A stretch of 61,207 bases of DNA from an uncultured Porphyromonadaceae bacterium (GTDB lineage: Bacteria; Bacteroidota; Bacteroidia; Bacteroidales; Muribaculaceae): positions 1 through 61,207 of the forward strand of contig CAMWSS010000012.1 in assembly GCA_947177035.1 (NCBI GenBank), in the 5' to 3' direction. The notes under the pieces were generated by a model that worked only from the letters and a program-made list of their open reading frames with translations, had not been told where the DNA came from and searched no databases. The position numbers were made by a program, and so were the translations under genes. This document shows, one piece after another, positions 25,568 to 35,464 of this stretch (position 1 is the first letter of the stretch; every line of letters begins with the position of its first letter).

Positions 25568-28500
25568 ATGAGAAAAAGTCTCTTGCCTTGGCACTATGCC
25601 CTATCAGGCTTAGTCGCCATTACCATGATGGCTCCGATGACTGCCTCTGCAGCCGCCGAACCCGGCACAGCTCCGCAGGCAGCAGCCACCAGCGCTAAGC
25701 GAGTTGTGACCGGTCTTGTTGTCGACAAAGTTGACGGCGAACCGCTTCCTGGCGCGACCGTGGCCGTCAAGGGCGACAAATCGGCCATCACTGCCACCGA
25801 CATCGACGGTCGATTCTCCATCACAATCCCCAACAACAAAGCGTCTCTCGTCGTGTCCTATGTCGGATACAAAGACTTCACAACCCCTCCTGTCGACGAC
25901 CTCGGTTTCATCAAAATCGAAATGCAGGGCGACGACAAGACCCTCGACGAAGTCGTTGTTGTCGGCGCCGGCACCCAGAAGCGTGTGTCGGTGACCGGTG
26001 CGATCACCTCTGTCAAAGGTGAGGAACTGCGCATGCCCGCAACAACTCTCACCAACGCGCTCGCCGGTAAGATCGCCGGCGTTGTCGCAATGTCAAACTC
26101 CGGCGAACCCGGCTCGGGCGCTGAGTTCTACATCCGCGGTATCGGCACATTCGGCGGACGCCAGACCCCCCTCATCCTCCTCGACGACGTCGAAATCTCA
26201 TCATCAGACCTCGACTATGTTCCCGCTGAAAACATCGAATCGTTCTCGATCCTGAAAGACGCGTCGGCAACTGCCATCTATGGCGCACGCGGTGCAAACG
26301 GCGTCATGATCATCAAGACCAAAGGCGGTGACTACAACGCCAAGACCACCATCAACGTCTCGGTTGAAAACTCGTTCAACTTCCTCGACAAGTTCCCCGA
26401 ATTCGTTGACGGTCCTACCTACATGACCCTGCACAACAAGGCCAACATCGGACGCGGCAACCAGCCCTACTACTCTGAATCCAGAATCCAGAAAACCGCA
26501 TCGGGCCTGAACCCCTACCTCTACCCCAACGTTGACTGGAGCGACGTAATCTTCAAGAACATGGCAATGCGTCAGCGCGCCAACGTCAACGTCTCCGGCG
26601 GTGGTTCCAAAGTCCGCTACTACATGTCGCTCGACTTCCAGCACGAAGACGGCCTCATCAACACCGACAACCTCTACTCCTGGAACAACAACGTAAACAT
26701 CTACAACTACACGTTCCAGAACAACATCGCCTACAAGCTCACCCCCACCACCACCATCACCATGAACATGAACGCGCAGATCCGTTCGACCTCGCGTCCA
26801 AACACTGATCTTGGCTCCGGTCGCGGATGGGCTGGCGATATCTTCCAGAAGATCCTCACCACAACTCCGGTTGACTTCCCCGCTTACTTCCCCGCGCGTG
26901 AAGGCGATGAATTCGTACGTTACGGCACAATGCGCAAGAACGAAAGCTACCTCACCAACCCCTATGCTTTCGTCAACACCTCGTACTACGAATCCAACGA
27001 AAACACCATCAACACCGTCATCAAGGTAAACCAGGACTTCGACTTCATCACCAAGGGCCTCAAGGCCGAAGTGTGGGTCAACTTCAAGAACTGGTCAAAC
27101 GGCGCGTTCGACCGCACCATCACTCCCCACCTGTTCCAGGTCAGCAACCCCGACAGCCATGACATGGTCATCACCGACGACAACGGCAACCAGGTCATGA
27201 ACACCAACTTCCCGCTGCAGACCGTTCGCGACGGCACGATCTACATCGCCGAATCCGCCTACGGCACATCGGCTGACCAGACCTTCGAACTCCAGGCCAA
27301 CGTAAACTGGAGCCGCAAGTTCGGTCTCCACGACGTCAGCGCCATGCTGCTCTACCGTCAGCGCCAGTATCGCAAAAGCTCTCTGCCCAACCGCAACCAG
27401 GGCGTTTCGTTCCGCGCCACCTATGACTTCGCCCACCGTTACCTCGTTGAATTCAACGCCGGTTACAACGGCACCGAACGTCTGGCCAAGGCCGACCGCT
27501 TCGGCTTCTTCCCCGCAGCCTCTCTCGGCTGGGTAGTCAGCAACGAACCCTTCTTCGAACCCGCCTCCAACGTCATCACCAACCTCAAGATCCGCGGTTC
27601 TTACGGTCTGGTAGGCTCCGATGACCTCAATGGCCCCAATCAGGGCGACGGCACCAAGCTCCACTTCCTCTACATCGACAAGATCACGAACAACAACATC
27701 TCACAGATACAGTGGACATCCGGCCGTTACGGCGGCTCACGATACACTGGCGGCGGTCCGGAACTCATCTACTATGCAGCATCCGGCATCGGCTGGGAAA
27801 AATCGCGTAAAGCCGACATCGGTCTCGACCTCACTCTCTGGGGCGACCTCTCGATCGTGGCCGACGTGTTCTATGACCAGCGCTACGACATCTTCCTCCA
27901 CCGCGAGGCATGGCCCCAGTCTCTGGCCTACGACTCAGCCAAACCCTGGTCAAACAAGGGTAAGATGGACAATAAAGGTATGGAACTTGCCGTTGACTAC
28001 ACCAAGCGCATCAACCAGGACTGGTCGTTCAGCCTGAAGGGCACCTTCACCTACAACGAAAACAAATACGTTGACTGGGACGAACCCAACTACCCCTACA
28101 CCTGGCAGATGAAAACAAACCTGCCTTATGACGATGCCCGCATCAACGGCTACATCGCAGAAGGTCTGTTCCGTTCGCAGGAAGAAATTGACAACAGCCC
28201 CGAACAGAAACTCGGCTCCATCCCCATGGTCGGCGACATCAAATACCGCGACATCAACGGCGACGGCATCATCGACGAAAATGACCAGACCATGATCAGC
28301 GAATACGGCCGCATCCCCCGCATACAGTACGGTTTCGGCGGTACCCTCCAGTGGAAATCGTTCGACTTCGGATTCCAGTTCACAGGCTCCGGCAAACGCT
28401 CGATCCTCATGAACGGCATCGAACCCTTCTATGAAGGCGGCGGCGGCTCCGAATCAGCCCAGAACATGCTCACCTGGATCTCCGAGAACTACTTCGACCC

Positions 28501-28780
28501 CGAAAAGGGCAACTTCGACGCCAAATACCCCCGCATGGGCGTATACCGCACCGACGTCGCCAACAACACCGTCAACTCGTCATTCTGGCTGCGCAGCGGC
28601 AACTTCCTCCGCCTCCGCAACGTCGAACTCGGATGGTCGTTCCCCTACGGACGCGTCTACGTGACCGGTTCAAACCTGTTCACCTTCTCAAGCTTCAAGC
28701 TTTGGGATCCCGAACTCAAATACTGGAGCTCATATCCCATGCAGAAGTCGGTCACTGTCGGCGTCAAGCTCACAATCTAA
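25568..28780 (+). CDS. SusC/RagA TonB-dependent outer-membrane transporter
   Basis: A protein of 1070 residues. After a signal peptide (to about residue 28) comes a carboxypeptidase-D-like domain (about 45-125: RVVTGLVVDKVDGEPLPGATV), a TonB-box region with LDEVVVVGAGTQKR, the plug (about 135-260, with SGEPGSGAEFYIRGIGTF and GVMIIKTKGG) and a 22-strand barrel ending GVKLTI. SusC proteins import oligosaccharides or peptides captured by a SusD lid. No N-terminal STN signalling domain is present. SusD follows after 36 bases. The substrate cannot be named: no glycosidase is encoded inside the operon. Confidence 0.97.
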   Translation: MRKSLLPWHYALSGLVAITMMAPMTASAAAEPGTAPQAAATSAKRVVTGLVVDKVDGEPLPGATVAVKGDKSAITATDIDGRFSITIPNNKASLVVSYVGYKDFTTPPVDDLGFIKIEMQGDDKTLDEVVVVGAGTQKRVSVTGAITSVKGEELRMPATTLTNALAGKIAGVVAMSNSGEPGSGAEFYIRGIGTFGGRQTPLILLDDVEISSSDLDYVPAENIESFSILKDASATAIYGARGANGVMIIKTKGGDYNAKTTINVSVENSFNFLDKFPEFVDGPTYMTLHNKANIGRGNQPYYSESRIQKTASGLNPYLYPNVDWSDVIFKNMAMRQRANVNVSGGGSKVRYYMSLDFQHEDGLINTDNLYSWNNNVNIYNYTFQNNIAYKLTPTTTITMNMNAQIRSTSRPNTDLGSGRGWAGDIFQKILTTTPVDFPAYFPAREGDEFVRYGTMRKNESYLTNPYAFVNTSYYESNENTINTVIKVNQDFDFITKGLKAEVWVNFKNWSNGAFDRTITPHLFQVSNPDSHDMVITDDNGNQVMNTNFPLQTVRDGTIYIAESAYGTSADQTFELQANVNWSRKFGLHDVSAMLLYRQRQYRKSSLPNRNQGVSFRATYDFAHRYLVEFNAGYNGTERLAKADRFGFFPAASLGWVVSNEPFFEPASNVITNLKIRGSYGLVGSDDLNGPNQGDGTKLHFLYIDKITNNNISQIQWTSGRYGGSRYTGGGPELIYYAASGIGWEKSRKADIGLDLTLWGDLSIVADVFYDQRYDIFLHREAWPQSLAYDSAKPWSNKGKMDNKGMELAVDYTKRINQDWSFSLKGTFTYNENKYVDWDEPNYPYTWQMKTNLPYDDARINGYIAEGLFRSQEEIDNSPEQKLGSIPMVGDIKYRDINGDGIIDENDQTMISEYGRIPRIQYGFGGTLQWKSFDFGFQFTGSGKRSILMNGIEPFYEGGGGSESAQNMLTWISENYFDPEKGNFDAKYPRMGVYRTDVANNTVNSSFWLRSGNFLRLRNVELGWSFPYGRVYVTGSNLFTFSSFKLWDPELKYWSSYPMQKSVTVGVKLTI

Positions 28781-28816
28781 TGTCTATCCACCTGATCAAA
28801 CACGACTACAGAATAT

Positions 28817-30880
28817 ATGAAACTTAAAAATATCTGCAAGTACGCTGCAATCGCGGTTGCATCCGGTTTCACAATGACCGGTGTCACCTCTTGCGACTAC
28901 CTCGACGTGATTCCGCCCGAACAGGCCGGTCTCCCCGACGCAATGAAGGACCACACCAAAGCTCTCGGCTTCCTCCATTCATGCTATGCCGGTCTGAACA
29001 ACAACTGCCTCGACGGACGCACATATTTCCACGGCTGGGTAAACAACTCATCCGACGACTACACCATCCCCACCGACTGGCGTGACTCTGAAGGCTTCAC
29101 TTTCAGCCTCATGTACAACAACGCCTCGTCATCATCCCTCGGTGACTGGGAGTGGGGCCACTTCTACAAATACATCGGCCAGTGCCTCCTCTTTGAAGAA
29201 CAGCTCAAGACCGTCGGCACAGCCCACAATGTGAACTACTCTGAAGCCGAACGCGAAGAGTGGCTCGCTGAAACCCGCTTCCTCAAGGCCGCCTACCACT
29301 TCTTCGTCCTCCGCGAATACGGTCCCATACCCATCACCACCGACCTGATCGCAATGGATGCCGCCATGAGCGCATACCCCGGCCGCTCGCACTATGACTA
29401 CTGTGTCAACTACATCGTGAGCGAACTCGACGCGGTTGCCGACAAACTGACCGAACTCGGCCTGGTGACCCGCACTAACGAAGTGGAAACCGGCCGCGCC
29501 ACCGCCATGATGTGTAAGGCTCTGAAGGCTCGAGTGCTCCTCTATGCAGCCTCACCCTTGTTCAACGGCGAATACCCCTTCCCCAACTGGAAGAACACCA
29601 AGTTCACCACCCCGGGCTATGGCAATGAACTGATCTCGTCGGAATTCGACCCGAAAAAATGGGAACGCGCATATCAGGCAGCCGAAGAAGCCCTTCAGCT
29701 CGCCCTTGACAATGGCTACTACCTCTGGGATCAGCCCACTATCACTGCCGACACCGAAGTACGTCCGGAAGACATCTACGTCCCCGTACCCGAAGGCGCC
29801 GAGGAAGTAAGCCTCGATTTCAAAAAGAAAGTGGCCACCATGCGCTATGCTGTGACCACCAACGAAACCGAAGGCAACCACGAGATCATCTGGGGCAACC
29901 TCTTCCAGCCCTCTAATCTCACTCCTGCACGTCTGCCCAAAAACGTGTTCACCACAGCCGACAGCAAGATCAAATCAGGCTGGAACGGCATCGCTCCCCA
30001 CCTCGAAGTGGTCGAGTCATTCCTGACCACCGCCGGCACCCTTCCTGCCGAAGACCCCGCCACCATGGGCTGCTCGGAGCGTGACTTCTACACCAAGGCC
30101 GGTCTCACCGCCACAGGCCGCGAAGAGGTCATGCGCATCTGCCTGAACCGCGAACCCCGCTTCTATGCCTGGATCGCATTCCACAACGGCGACTACCTGA
30201 CCCGTCTCAACAACGGCCAGCCCAAGCGTCTGGACATGCGCAATCCCGCCGAACAGGGCCGCGACAATTCATCGGCAGCAGCCATGCGTAACTACTCCGC
30301 CACCGGCTTCCTCTCGATGAAACACATCGATCCCAACGCCATGTACACCACCAGCGGCAGCGACACCTATCCCGACGGCATGAACGACTCACCCTGCGTG
30401 CTGATCCGTCTGGCCGAGCTTTATCTCAACGTGGCTGAAGCCGCTGCCGAATGCGAAGCCCACGGCATCGTGCCCGCAGGCGCCAAAGGCGACCTGAAGG
30501 CCCGCGCCATCGAAATGATCAACGTGATCCGCGAACGCGCCGGTGCCCACATCCTCGATGACAACATCCTCGCTTCCGGCTCAAAGAGCCTCGTCGAGTG
30601 GGTGCGCCACGAACGCCGCATCGAACTCTGGAACGAAGGCCACCGCTGGTTCGACGTGCGCCGCTGGGTGCAGGGCAACGAATACTTCGGCGCCGGCAAG
30701 CGCCGCGGTCTCCGCGGTTTCCAGGCCAGCACCCCCGAAAACGTCATCTCATTCGAGGAATGGGCTGTTCCCACCAATGTCGACGTCCAGTATCGCTGGC
30801 ACAACCGTCTGTACTTCAACCCCGTCTTCCTCAACGAGGTCTACAAGAACCCGCAGATGGTACAGGCCCCCGGCTATTAA
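28817..30880 (+). CDS. SusD/RagB surface glycan-binding lipoprotein
   Basis: A protein of 687 residues with a lipoprotein signal (Cys26 in GVTSCDYLD). SusD proteins form the hinged lid over the SusC transporter on the cell surface. TPR-like helices in the N-terminal half (FLKAAYHFFVLREYGPIPI and AMMCKALKARVLLYAASPLFN) and the C-terminal VRHERRIELWNEGHRWFDVRRW are diagnostic. It is on the long side for the family, with insertions around residues 300-450. It lies between the SusC gene and a DUF1735 lipoprotein in one operon. Confidence 0.96.
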   Translation: MKLKNICKYAAIAVASGFTMTGVTSCDYLDVIPPEQAGLPDAMKDHTKALGFLHSCYAGLNNNCLDGRTYFHGWVNNSSDDYTIPTDWRDSEGFTFSLMYNNASSSSLGDWEWGHFYKYIGQCLLFEEQLKTVGTAHNVNYSEAEREEWLAETRFLKAAYHFFVLREYGPIPITTDLIAMDAAMSAYPGRSHYDYCVNYIVSELDAVADKLTELGLVTRTNEVETGRATAMMCKALKARVLLYAASPLFNGEYPFPNWKNTKFTTPGYGNELISSEFDPKKWERAYQAAEEALQLALDNGYYLWDQPTITADTEVRPEDIYVPVPEGAEEVSLDFKKKVATMRYAVTTNETEGNHEIIWGNLFQPSNLTPARLPKNVFTTADSKIKSGWNGIAPHLEVVESFLTTAGTLPAEDPATMGCSERDFYTKAGLTATGREEVMRICLNREPRFYAWIAFHNGDYLTRLNNGQPKRLDMRNPAEQGRDNSSAAAMRNYSATGFLSMKHIDPNAMYTTSGSDTYPDGMNDSPCVLIRLAELYLNVAEAAAECEAHGIVPAGAKGDLKARAIEMINVIRERAGAHILDDNILASGSKSLVEWVRHERRIELWNEGHRWFDVRRWVQGNEYFGAGKRRGLRGFQASTPENVISFEEWAVPTNVDVQYRWHNRLYFNPVFLNEVYKNPQMVQAPGY

Positions 30881-30922
30881 TCTATTAATCGACTCCTAAT
30901 CTCTGACAAAAAAATCAAAGAT

Positions 30923-32485
30923 ATGAAGAAAATAACTTTAGCTTTGGGACTCAGCGCTGTCATGGCCGCGGGCTTCTCCTCCTGCGACACCTATGACATC
31001 TATCCCGAACAATACGGAAAGGTGATCTCCATCAAGAATGCCGGCGACCGCGACATCACTGTGTGGACCACCGATCCGACCGCTTCCGACACCATCATCG
31101 TGATGAAAGGCGGACACAACCCGGAAGGTGCCTCGAAGGTGACTCTCCGCGCCATGAACGACGCCGACTGGGAATCATATATCGACGAAACCCGCAACGA
31201 AGGCCTGCTCCGCATCACCCCTGAATGCTACAGCTTCGACGGCGCCGAAGGAACCCTCCAGGAAGTCGGCATCAACTTCAACGGCGACAAAGACCGCTAC
31301 AGCGTGCAGCGCTTCTATGTGAAATCGGCTGAACTGATCCAGTGGTATGCCGCCAACCAGACCGAGATCGACGGCGGACGCATCCCCGTCATCCCCGTGA
31401 TGATCGCCAGCACCACTCCCGGTGACTCCATCAACGCCGACAACAAATACGTGATGTATCATCCGGTCATCACCACTCCTAAAGTCGGCCTCTCCCAGAC
31501 CGGCGCCGTGATCAGCAAGCTCAACGTCTCTGACGTGGGCGAAGGCAAGACCCTCACCTTCAAAGACGTGAAACTCGCGCTTCCCTCGCAGCTCCTCTGG
31601 GACTTCGACGTGTATCTGGCCTACAACCCCAACTTCCTGCTCAACTACCAGAACGGCCACGACGACGCGGCTTCCTGGCAGGCTATGGATAAATCATGGA
31701 TCAACTTCGAAGGCTCGCACATCACCCCCGACGCGACCAAGACCGTGATCACCTACTCTTTCCAGAAAGAGAACGGTAACCGTGAACTCCCCATCGGCGT
31801 CAGCATCGACCTGAGCAAGGTTGATCCTGAAAAAGCCATCAACAACACCTATGTCGTGCCCCTGGCTTTCGTCAAAAAACCCACATCCGACGACCCGTCC
31901 TTCGACGCTATCGGACTGGAATGCCAGAAAGACACCGTCCTGCTCGGCTTCGTGATCGAGAAAATCTACAACCTCCACGAACTCGCAATCGACGAAACCA
32001 TGGTAACCTCCAACGTCACCGAACCCTCTGAAGGCTCGATCGCCGGAATGTTCGACGACGACGCCTCGACATTCTGGCACTCGGTATGGAGCACCAGCGT
32101 TCCCGTAAGCTCGCCGTTCTTCGCATACATTGAGATCGACATTCCCGAAGAAGGCCTCAACTCCTGCGGATTCGTCTACACCAACCGACAGCACAACAAC
32201 CCCGGCGTGCCTTCAACCGTCCACATCTATGCAACCGACGTTGAATCTCCCACCGACAGCGACTGGTGGCTGGTTGGCTCAAAAGAAAACTGCCAGGCTG
32301 AGGTCGGCACAACTTCCGGATCTTCAGGCAACATCGGCGACGAACGCCACCCGTTCATCTCCGAGAAGCCCTTCAAAAAGCTCCGCTTCTGCGTACAGAA
32401 GACATCGAACGGCACATTCGTAAACGAAGCCAAGACCGTTTACTTCAACTGCGCTGAACTCCGTGTGCTCGGCGGCAAAAACTGA
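30923..32485 (+). CDS. DUF1735 lipoprotein with C-terminal discoidin-like domain
   Basis: A protein of 520 residues with a lipobox at Cys21 (GFSSCDTYD). The middle contains DUF1735-type Ig-like strands (about 180-350, with VGLSQTGAVISKLNV and YVVPLAFVKKP). The last 150 residues (DDDASTFWHSVWS, YIEIDIPEEGLNSCGFVYTNR, LRFCVQKTS) resemble an F5/8 type C (discoidin) carbohydrate-binding module. Proteins of this make-up are surface glycan-binding partners of SusC/D pairs. It is the last gene of the operon, closed by a strong terminator 24 bases later. Confidence 0.82.
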   Translation: MKKITLALGLSAVMAAGFSSCDTYDIYPEQYGKVISIKNAGDRDITVWTTDPTASDTIIVMKGGHNPEGASKVTLRAMNDADWESYIDETRNEGLLRITPECYSFDGAEGTLQEVGINFNGDKDRYSVQRFYVKSAELIQWYAANQTEIDGGRIPVIPVMIASTTPGDSINADNKYVMYHPVITTPKVGLSQTGAVISKLNVSDVGEGKTLTFKDVKLALPSQLLWDFDVYLAYNPNFLLNYQNGHDDAASWQAMDKSWINFEGSHITPDATKTVITYSFQKENGNRELPIGVSIDLSKVDPEKAINNTYVVPLAFVKKPTSDDPSFDAIGLECQKDTVLLGFVIEKIYNLHELAIDETMVTSNVTEPSEGSIAGMFDDDASTFWHSVWSTSVPVSSPFFAYIEIDIPEEGLNSCGFVYTNRQHNNPGVPSTVHIYATDVESPTDSDWWLVGSKENCQAEVGTTSGSSGNIGDERHPFISEKPFKKLRFCVQKTSNGTFVNEAKTVYFNCAELRVLGGKN

Positions 32486-32508
32486 TCAACCATACCCTTT
32501 TCAAATAC

Positions 32509-32545
32509 AGCGGCGGCCCTTCACCGGGGTCGCCGCTCTTTTTTT
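32509..32545 (+). terminator. Intrinsic terminator of the SusC/SusD operon
   Basis: AGCGGCG (32509-32515) pairs with CGCCGCT (32531-32537), extended inwards by a CCC/GGG pairing, and is followed by a C and seven T residues. A textbook Rho-independent terminator. Confidence 0.9.
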
Positions 32546-32644
32546 GCAAAAAATGCAGGTGAATCAGAAAAATTTACGCATATTTGCAGTGACGCATACA
32601 AGCGAAAAAACATCTTCACAACCAACATCAACCAACACATTGTC

Positions 32645-33556
32645 ATGAATATCAGAAAACTACTGACGGCTCTTCTATCACTGACTCTCGGCATGACCGG
32701 AGCCAGCGCGCAACTGCTCTGGAAAGTCACCGGCAACGGCGTCAAAGACGCCACATATCTTTTCGGCACCCACCACCTGGCCCCCGTGAGCATGCTTGAC
32801 TCGGTGGCCGGATTTGCCGACGCAATGGCATCGGTGAGCGGAGTGGTCGGCGAAATCGACATGTCGGCAGCCACTGATCCGGCCAACATGCAGACGATCA
32901 TGACCATGAGCATGGCGCCGGCCGACAGCCTGCTGACGTCGCTGCTCACCCCCGCACAGACCGACTCAGTCGACACCGTGCTGGCCCGCCTCACAGGCGG
33001 ACAGCTCACAGTGGCAGGCATGGCCCGCGTCAAGCCCGCAACCCTGGCCACACAACTGGCCATGCTGCAACACATGACCGACCCCGTGATGGCCGAAGCC
33101 ATGGCGTCGGGCCAGCAGCTCGACACCCGGGTGCAGCAACTGGCCCGCGAGGCCGGCAAACAGGTCGACGGATTCGAGACCCTGGAGCAGCAGCTGCAGA
33201 TTCTCATGGGCGCCCCCCTCACCGAACAGGCCGAGGCGCTGATGGAAACCGTGCGCGGCTGCATGGACGGCTCCGCCAACGAAAAAGTCGGCAAACTCAA
33301 CCGGGCATATCTCAACCGGAATCTCGACTCCATCGCCGAAATATTTTTCGATCCCGACCAGATGACCGCCGACGAAATGAAGCGGCTGGTGACCGACCGC
33401 AATCTGGCATGGGCCGAAAAACTCGACACCCTGATGCATGAGCGCCCGGTGATGGTGGCCGTGGGCTGCGGACACCTGCCCGGCGACAAAGGACTGATTG
33501 CCCTGCTGCGCCGCATGGGCTACACGGTCGAGCCGGCCGGCCGATTTGCAGAATAA
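32645..33556 (+). CDS. TraB/GumN family exported protein
   Basis: A protein of 303 residues with a signal peptide (cleavage near GASAQ, residue 22) and the TraB/GumN/PrgY fold. YLFGTHHLAPVSML near the start and a closing block MVAVGCGHLPGDKGLIALLRRMGY are the two conserved histidine-containing motifs of the family, which resembles Tiki-type metal-dependent peptidases. The mature protein should be periplasmic or lipid-independent secreted. Function in Bacteroidales is not established. It stands alone between a terminator and the argS promoter. Confidence 0.88.
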   Translation: MNIRKLLTALLSLTLGMTGASAQLLWKVTGNGVKDATYLFGTHHLAPVSMLDSVAGFADAMASVSGVVGEIDMSAATDPANMQTIMTMSMAPADSLLTSLLTPAQTDSVDTVLARLTGGQLTVAGMARVKPATLATQLAMLQHMTDPVMAEAMASGQQLDTRVQQLAREAGKQVDGFETLEQQLQILMGAPLTEQAEALMETVRGCMDGSANEKVGKLNRAYLNRNLDSIAEIFFDPDQMTADEMKRLVTDRNLAWAEKLDTLMHERPVMVAVGCGHLPGDKGLIALLRRMGYTVEPAGRFAE

Positions 33557-33568
33557 ACGGAAAAGTTG

Positions 33569-33576
33569 TAACTTTG
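33569..33576 (+). promoter_or_regulatory. -7 box of argS
   Basis: TAACTTTG ends 39 bases before the argS ATG at 33616. It overlaps the first codon of the longest argS frame (33574), which rules that start out. Confidence 0.75.
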
Positions 33577-33615
33577 CTAGCTCTGAAACAATTTGAAAAC
33601 TGTTTTCTACAAAAA

Positions 33616-35403
33616 ATGCAAATAGACTTGATTATTGCGCAGGCCGTGAGCCGCGCGGTTAAAGAATTATACGGGGTAGACACCCCTGCTGAAAAAATCG
33701 TGCCGCAGGCCACCCGCAAGGAATTTGAAGGCAACCTCACTGTGGTGACCTTCCCCTGGGTCAAGGCCGCCCGCAAAAGCCCCGAACAGACCGGCACAGA
33801 AATCGGCGAATGGCTCGTGAAAAACGAACCGGCGGTGAGCCGCTTCAACGTGATCAAAGGATTTCTCAACCTGGTCATCGAGCCGACATACTGGTGTGAG
33901 GTGCTGCGCCACATCACCGACACCCCCGACTATGGCACCGTGGCTGCAACCGACAAATCGCCGCTGGTGATGGTGGAATACTCCTCGCCCAACACCAACA
34001 AACCGCTCCACCTGGGCCACCTGCGCAACATCCTGCTCGGCCACTCGCTCTCGCAGATTCTCGCCGCATGCGGCAACCGGGTCGTCAAGACCAACATCGT
34101 CAACGACCGCGGAATCCACATCTGCAAGTCGATGCTCGCCTGGCAGAAATGGGGCGAAGGCGCAACACCCGAATCGACCGGCAAAAAGGGCGACCACCTG
34201 ATCGGCGACTTCTATGTGCTCTTCGACAAACACTACAAAGCCGAACTGGCCCAGCTCAAAGACCAGGGAATGAGCGACGAAGAAGCGGAAAAAGCATCGG
34301 CCCTCATGGCCGAGGCCCGCGAAATGCTGCGCCGCTGGGAACAGGGCGACGAACAGGTGCGCTCACTCTGGCGCATGATGAACGAATGGGTCTATGCCGG
34401 ATTTGACGCCACATATGAACGGATGGGCGTCGGCTTCGACAAAATATATTACGAAAGCCAGACCTACCTCGAAGGAAAAGAAAAAGTGCTCGAAGGCCTG
34501 GAAAAAGGAGTCATGTATCGCCGCGAAGACGGATCTGTCTGGGCCGACCTCACGGCCGACGGCCTCGACCACAAGCTGCTGCTCCGCTCGGACGGCACCT
34601 CGGTCTACATGACCCAGGACATCGGCACCGCCAAACTCCGCTATCAGGACTACCCCATCGACAAGATGATATACGTGGTCGGCAACGAACAGAACTATCA
34701 CTTCCAGGTGCTGTCGCTGCTGCTCGACAAACTCGGATTCAGCTGGGGCAAGGGCCTGGTGCACTTCTCATACGGCATGGTCGAACTGCCCAACGGCAAA
34801 ATGAAGAGCCGCGAAGGCACAGTGGTCGACGCCGACGACCTGATGGAAGCGATGGTATCGGACGCCCGCCAGGTGTCTGACGAACTCGGCAAACTCGACG
34901 GACTGCCCGAAGCCGAAGCCGCCAACGTGGCCGAAACAGTGGGCCTCGGAGCGCTGAAATACTTCCTGCTCAAAGTCGACCCGCGCAAAAACATGACCTT
35001 CAACCCCGAAGAATCGATCGACTTCAACGGCAACACCGGACCCTTCATCCAGTACACCTATGCCCGCATACGCTCAGTGCTGCGCAAGGCGGCCGAAGCC
35101 GGATTCCAGATCGGAGAATACGCCGCGGCAGTTCCCTGCGAACGCGAAATCACCCTCATACAGCGCCTGGCCGACTATCCCTCGGTGGTGCAGGAAGCCG
35201 GCCGGAGCTACTCGCCCGCACTCATTGCCAACTATGCCTACGACCTGGTCAAGGAATACAACCAGTTCTATCACGACTGCTCCATACTCGGCGAAACGGA
35301 TCCGGCCAAGCGCTCGCTCCGTCTGGCCCTGAGCGAAACCACGGCCAACACCGTCAAGAGCGCACTCAACCTGCTCGGCATCGGAGTCGTTGAACGAATG
35401 TAA
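33616..35403 (+). CDS. argS: Arginyl-tRNA synthetase
   Basis: A protein of 595 residues starting MQIDLIIAQAVSRAV. ArgRS charges tRNA-Arg in the cytosol. The N-terminal Add1 domain (about 1-110) is followed by the class I catalytic core: SSPNTNKPLHLGHLRNILLGH (HIGH box) near residue 128, NDRGIHICKSMLAW, YVVGNEQNYHFQVL and the KMSKS-like KMKSREGTVVDADDL near 398. A DALR anticodon-binding domain completes the end. All signatures are intact. Confidence 0.97.
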   Translation: MQIDLIIAQAVSRAVKELYGVDTPAEKIVPQATRKEFEGNLTVVTFPWVKAARKSPEQTGTEIGEWLVKNEPAVSRFNVIKGFLNLVIEPTYWCEVLRHITDTPDYGTVAATDKSPLVMVEYSSPNTNKPLHLGHLRNILLGHSLSQILAACGNRVVKTNIVNDRGIHICKSMLAWQKWGEGATPESTGKKGDHLIGDFYVLFDKHYKAELAQLKDQGMSDEEAEKASALMAEAREMLRRWEQGDEQVRSLWRMMNEWVYAGFDATYERMGVGFDKIYYESQTYLEGKEKVLEGLEKGVMYRREDGSVWADLTADGLDHKLLLRSDGTSVYMTQDIGTAKLRYQDYPIDKMIYVVGNEQNYHFQVLSLLLDKLGFSWGKGLVHFSYGMVELPNGKMKSREGTVVDADDLMEAMVSDARQVSDELGKLDGLPEAEAANVAETVGLGALKYFLLKVDPRKNMTFNPEESIDFNGNTGPFIQYTYARIRSVLRKAAEAGFQIGEYAAAVPCEREITLIQRLADYPSVVQEAGRSYSPALIANYAYDLVKEYNQFYHDCSILGETDPAKRSLRLALSETTANTVKSALNLLGIGVVERM

Positions 35404-35464
35404 CCCGCCGAATGTTAATCTCTCATCAATCAAACCAACTCAAAACAACAACAACAACCGCTTT

